Below are positions 13,828 to 15,926 of a stretch of DNA of 15,926 bases, one piece after another. A program made the translations under genes and the position numbers. The notes beneath the pieces were generated by a model. It was not told the DNA's origin. It saw only the letters and a list, made by a program, of their open reading frames with translations, and made no database searches. Source of the DNA: FEN-727 sp036508635 (GTDB lineage Bacteria; Actinomycetota; Geothermincolia; Fen-727; Anoxymicrobiaceae); contig DATCGY010000205.1 in NCBI GenBank assembly GCA_036508635.1, forward strand, positions 1 through 15,926, in the 5' to 3' direction. Position 1 is the stretch's first letter. Each line of letters begins with the position of its first letter.

Positions 13828-15405
13828 TTACAGGTCATAGCGAGAGAATGCTTCGGTGGCTTTCCGGCGGTCACCTCCGAGCAAAGCTCCAGCCAGCTCT
13901 CCGTAGGTTCTTGCGGCATTTACGCCCCACGCGTCAACGGAGCTCACTCTTACCGGGGTCCTCGACCTGTCCACCGTGTGGATGCCGAACCGCGGCTCGT
14001 AAGAGCCCCACTCGTAATTATCCACGAGCGTCCAGCAGAAATAGCCACCCACGGGTATTCCGTCCTTTACGGCCCGCATGACCTCATAGATATAGCTTTG
14101 CAGGAACCTGTCTCTCGTCGCCCCATCATGTCTTTGTTCCACCCTGCCGTTGCTCACCCGGTGGCACATCCCACTCTCGAGAACGAGGAGCGGCAACCCG
14201 GTGCCGTTGACCGCGTAGCCCTTCAGGAAGTGGTAGAGCCCCACGGGGTTGAGCACCTGTTCCCATAACTCGGAGATAGGCATAAGCCGTCGCTCGCGGA
14301 TATCTCTCAGGGAGGGGATCTTCGGATAGTTCCTGAACCACGGATCGTAGTAATCCAGCGCCAGGAAATCGAGCTTCTCGCTCAGAGGAGAGGAGTAGAT
14401 TGCTTCCACGGCGCCATTGAAGCTGTCCAGGTTGAAATGTCTTTCAGCCCACTTTCCGATCGTCTTTTCGACCAACATTTTCACGGCGGGTGTTTTTCTT
14501 ACGTCCGGGACGGCGGAGATCTCCCGGTCCCAGCCGATCTTGCTCTCTTGGATGTATTCGCGCAGGCCGGCTTTCGGCACGTCGTTCCTGCGCGCCAGCA
14601 GAAGATCCGTGGCGAATTTGTCCATGTGATAGTGGCACCAGTTGACCGTGTTGCAGGCGACGAGCGGCGGTTCCCAGCCTTTTTCCTCGTAAACGCGATG
14701 CAAGGTATCGTAGGCGCGGCAGTGCGCGTCGATCATGTTGTTCCAGGCGCGGACGGATTCGGCGGCGCCGGACCGACCGTGAGGGAAATATCGCAACGCG
14801 TAGAGGAGCAAGCACAACACGTTCGGTTCGTTGATGGTCACCCAGTACCTTACCGGCTTCGCCCCGCGCTTTTCGACAAGGATGGTGTTCACCTGGCTCG
14901 CCACCTCCTCTACGTAGCGGGTGAACATGTCCAGCTTTCCCCGGTCCAGCCAGAAGTCGAGGCCCAGCCAGTTGGGGTGCGTGAAGTGGTGAAGGGTGAC
15001 CACGGGCTCCATGCCCGCCGCCTCGATCGCGGCGATCATCCCGGCGTAAGCTTCAATCGCGTCACGGTCGAACGCGGGAGGGCTCCCTGTGCCGGCCGCC
15101 GTGGTGGACGGCTGTACCCTGGCCCATTCGATGCTCATGCGAAAGGCGTTGAGGTTCATGCTTCTAGCGAGGTCGATCTGCTCCGGGTAGTCGGTCCAGA
15201 ACCGTGCGGCGTCACCGCTGGTCTCGACTTTTCCTTTACGCTCGAAATCCGCCCAGTTGTTCAGCGGTTCTCCGCGGCCGTTGAACCCACCTTCGACCTG
15301 AAACGCCGAGTTAGCCACGCCAAAAAGGAAGTCATCGGGAAGTCGGAAGCCGCTATCGAAGAGCCTCTCCAGGTCGTCGCCGGTGTAATGCAGCCTGAAA
15401 TCCAT
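13828..15405 (-). CDS. Glycoside hydrolase family 1 (beta-glucosidase/beta-glycosidase)
   Basis: Retaining beta-glycosidase with a TIM barrel, 525 residues, no signal peptide, so intracellular cleavage of imported short glycosides is expected. The N-terminal signature FLFGVANSAFQVEG (26-39) includes the sugar-binding Q36; HHF (139-141) is the next binding motif. The acid/base glutamate is E193 in TINEPN (190-195), and the nucleophile is E410 in LLVLESGM. The usual E-N-G at the nucleophile is E-S-G here. WTLVDNYEWGSYEPRFGI (458-475) is the conserved barrel end that shapes the glycone site. It is about 60-80 residues longer than typical bacterial GH1 enzymes, with the excess mostly in the middle (about 255-330) and the C-terminal tail. 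GGGAGGA precedes the ATG at a normal distance. The gene is monocistronic or leads into the histidine kinase 157 bases later. Substrate is not determined. Confidence 0.93.
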   Translation of the reverse strand: MDFRLHYTGDDLERLFDSGFRLPDDFLFGVANSAFQVEGGFNGRGEPLNNWADFERKGKVETSGDAARFWTDYPEQIDLARSMNLNAFRMSIEWARVQPSTTAAGTGSPPAFDRDAIEAYAGMIAAIEAAGMEPVVTLHHFTHPNWLGLDFWLDRGKLDMFTRYVEEVASQVNTILVEKRGAKPVRYWVTINEPNVLCLLLYALRYFPHGRSGAAESVRAWNNMIDAHCRAYDTLHRVYEEKGWEPPLVACNTVNWCHYHMDKFATDLLLARRNDVPKAGLREYIQESKIGWDREISAVPDVRKTPAVKMLVEKTIGKWAERHFNLDSFNGAVEAIYSSPLSEKLDFLALDYYDPWFRNYPKIPSLRDIRERRLMPISELWEQVLNPVGLYHFLKGYAVNGTGLPLLVLESGMCHRVSNGRVEQRHDGATRDRFLQSYIYEVMRAVKDGIPVGGYFCWTLVDNYEWGSYEPRFGIHTVDRSRTPVRVSSVDAWGVNAARTYGELAGALLGGDRRKATEAFSRYDL

Positions 15406-15446
15406 CAGAGTCCTCCCAAGAGATAGTCAGGTTAACTCCCGAGCCG

Positions 15447-15470
15447 TGAACACTCGCCGCGCGAGTTTCA
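15447..15470 (-). terminator. Hairpin after the 49-residue protein gene
   Basis: TGAA plus ACTCGC (15447-15457, with C15451 bulged) pairs with GCGAGT plus TTCA (15461-15470) around a CGC loop, about 10 pairs in all. It starts 15 bases after the small gene's stop on the minus strand. No U-run follows, so it may be a weak terminator or a 3'-end stabiliser. Confidence 0.35.
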
Positions 15471-15484
15471 ACAGAGGGGCGTAA

Positions 15485-15634
15485 CTAGCAGCAGAACCTG
15501 CAGCCCATCGGGATGTCTATCCAGATGGCCGAGAGTGGAATGTCGGAATCGAGCGGCTCTTCCATCCAGTAGAAGAGGTCCTCGGCGTCGAGATACTCCT
15601 CAATTTCGACCCACGACTCGCGTTCTTCCTGCAA
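15485..15634 (-). CDS. 49-residue acidic protein with a Cys-Arg-Phe-Cys-Cys end, unknown
   Basis: A short open frame from TTG (15632-15634) to TAG, with an excellent GGAGGT site 8 bases upstream (15643-15648), that fills the gap between the GH1 gene and the GDT1-type gene. The protein is strongly acidic in its first 30 residues (MQEERESWVEIEEYLDAEDL and onward), rich in Trp/Tyr, and ends in IPMGCRFCC. The three terminal cysteines could bind a metal ion or form a redox pair. No family is recognised. The GGAGGT site, the extended -10 element just upstream and a hairpin after the stop together argue that it is real rather than chance. It is below the size threshold of many gene callers. Confidence 0.6.
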   Translation of the reverse strand: MQEERESWVEIEEYLDAEDLFYWMEEPLDSDIPLSAIWIDIPMGCRFCC

Positions 15635-15654
15635 CTCTCTCTACCTCCGAACCA

Positions 15655-15663
15655 ATTCTATCA
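15655..15663 (-). promoter_or_regulatory. Candidate extended -10 promoter for the 49-residue gene
   Basis: The minus strand reads TGATAGAAT: a TGn extension before TAGAAT (5 of 6 to the -10 consensus), lying after the GDT1-type stop codon. No -35 is evident, as expected for extended -10 promoters. The leader would be very short, with GGAGGT almost at the transcript start, which lowers confidence. Confidence 0.3.
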
Positions 15664-15679
15664 AAAATCCCCCCACGTG

Positions 15680-15926
15680 CTAGAGGACGCCGGTGGCGAT
15701 GAGGATGCCGAAGGCGATGAAGACGATGCCGGAAGCCCAGCGGATCCATTTGAACGGCACGACGCGGGAGAGCCATTTCCCGGCGATAGCACCTATGAAG
15801 GACGTGAGGAGCAGGGCAAGTGTGCCTCCCAGGAAGATGAAGATCGGTTCTTTGAACCTGGAGGTCATGGCTACGAGAGCGAGCTGGGTCTTGTCGCCGA
15901 GCTCCATGACGGCGATAACGGCGAGT
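15680..15926 (-). CDS. GDT1/TMEM165 (UPF0016) family membrane protein, C-terminal part (partial at window edge)
   Basis: The frame is open to the right edge (LAVIAV precedes MELGDK), so the Met at 15907 is internal and the start lies outside. The diagnostic E-L-G-D-K-T-Q motif is present, followed by two to three hydrophobic segments (about FIFLGGTLALLLTSFIGAIA, then WIRWASGIVFIAFGILIATG) ending at the stop. This is the family's conserved half-repeat: full members have two copies of about 80 residues, while some bacteria carry single-copy genes, and which applies cannot be told here. Family members are cation (Mn2+/Ca2+) with H+ antiporters; bacterial ones export manganese. The small 49-residue gene follows 46 bases downstream on the same strand. 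The family call is firm; ion specificity is inferred. Confidence 0.9.
   Translation of the reverse strand, partial: LAVIAVMELGDKTQLALVAMTSRFKEPIFIFLGGTLALLLTSFIGAIAGKWLSRVVPFKWIRWASGIVFIAFGILIATGVL

Noticed and set aside
14437..15426. 329-residue plus-strand frame over the GH1 gene
   Set aside because: Antisense shadow of a gene with intact GH1 catalytic motifs; no ribosome binding site or recognisable protein features.
1..15926. CRISPR arrays, insertion sequences, prophage genes, rRNA or tRNA
   Set aside because: No direct-repeat arrays, transposase or phage-like proteins or RNA gene signatures were seen on either strand.

Overview
The window reads as ordinary chromosome of a GC-rich, probably anaerobic or facultative bacterium, most likely a deep-branching actinomycetote known mainly from metagenomes. 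The placement is inference. It rests on a 30-residue Lys/Arg-rich bS22-like (AURKAIP1/COX24-type) ribosomal protein of the kind known from mycobacteria, the GC-rich codon choice, frequent TTG starts with strong GGAGG-type ribosome binding sites, and a polyferredoxin-like Fe-S protein at the left edge. No phage, IS element, CRISPR array, tRNA or rRNA is visible.

Layout. 1-385 (+): 3' part of a 4Fe-4S protein. 452-937 (-): inorganic pyrophosphatase, divergent from a small secreted lipoprotein (1105-1665, +). 1666-1772: convergent spacer with two hairpins and a short REP-like motif. 1773-3308 (-): FGGY sugar kinase (xylulokinase type), divergent from a class II aldolase/epimerase (3467-4105, +) across a leader with a long inverted repeat. 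4106-4137: convergent spacer with a second copy of the REP-like motif. 4138-5671 (-): DUF72 gene followed by an Fpg/Nei DNA glycosylase with a TTG start (probably translationally coupled). 5672-5835: divergent spacer packed with palindromes. 5836-10312 (+): apparent three-gene operon of ribokinase, a K+ channel with an RCK domain, and an 827-residue glycosidase-like protein of no family I can name. 10346-10438 (-): the tiny ribosomal protein. 10542-13670 (-): soluble REC-PAS-PAS-GAF-PAS-PAS histidine kinase. 13828-15405 (-): GH1 beta-glycosidase. 15485-15634 (-): a 49-residue acidic protein ending in Cys-Arg-Phe-Cys-Cys. 15680-15926 (-): 3' part of a GDT1/TMEM165-type membrane protein. No stretch over 300 bases lacks a gene.

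How the genes fit together. Carbohydrate use is the main theme: a GH1 enzyme, two sugar kinases, a class II aldolase/epimerase and the cytoplasmic alpha-helical glycosidase-like protein. No sugar transporter or transcription factor lies in the window, so the exact sugars cannot be named. The palindromes upstream of the ribokinase and of the xylulokinase/aldolase pair are the best hints of sugar-responsive control. The least explained and most interesting elements are the 827-residue protein and its operon partners, the 49-residue cysteine-ended protein, and the palindrome cluster at 5686-5803.
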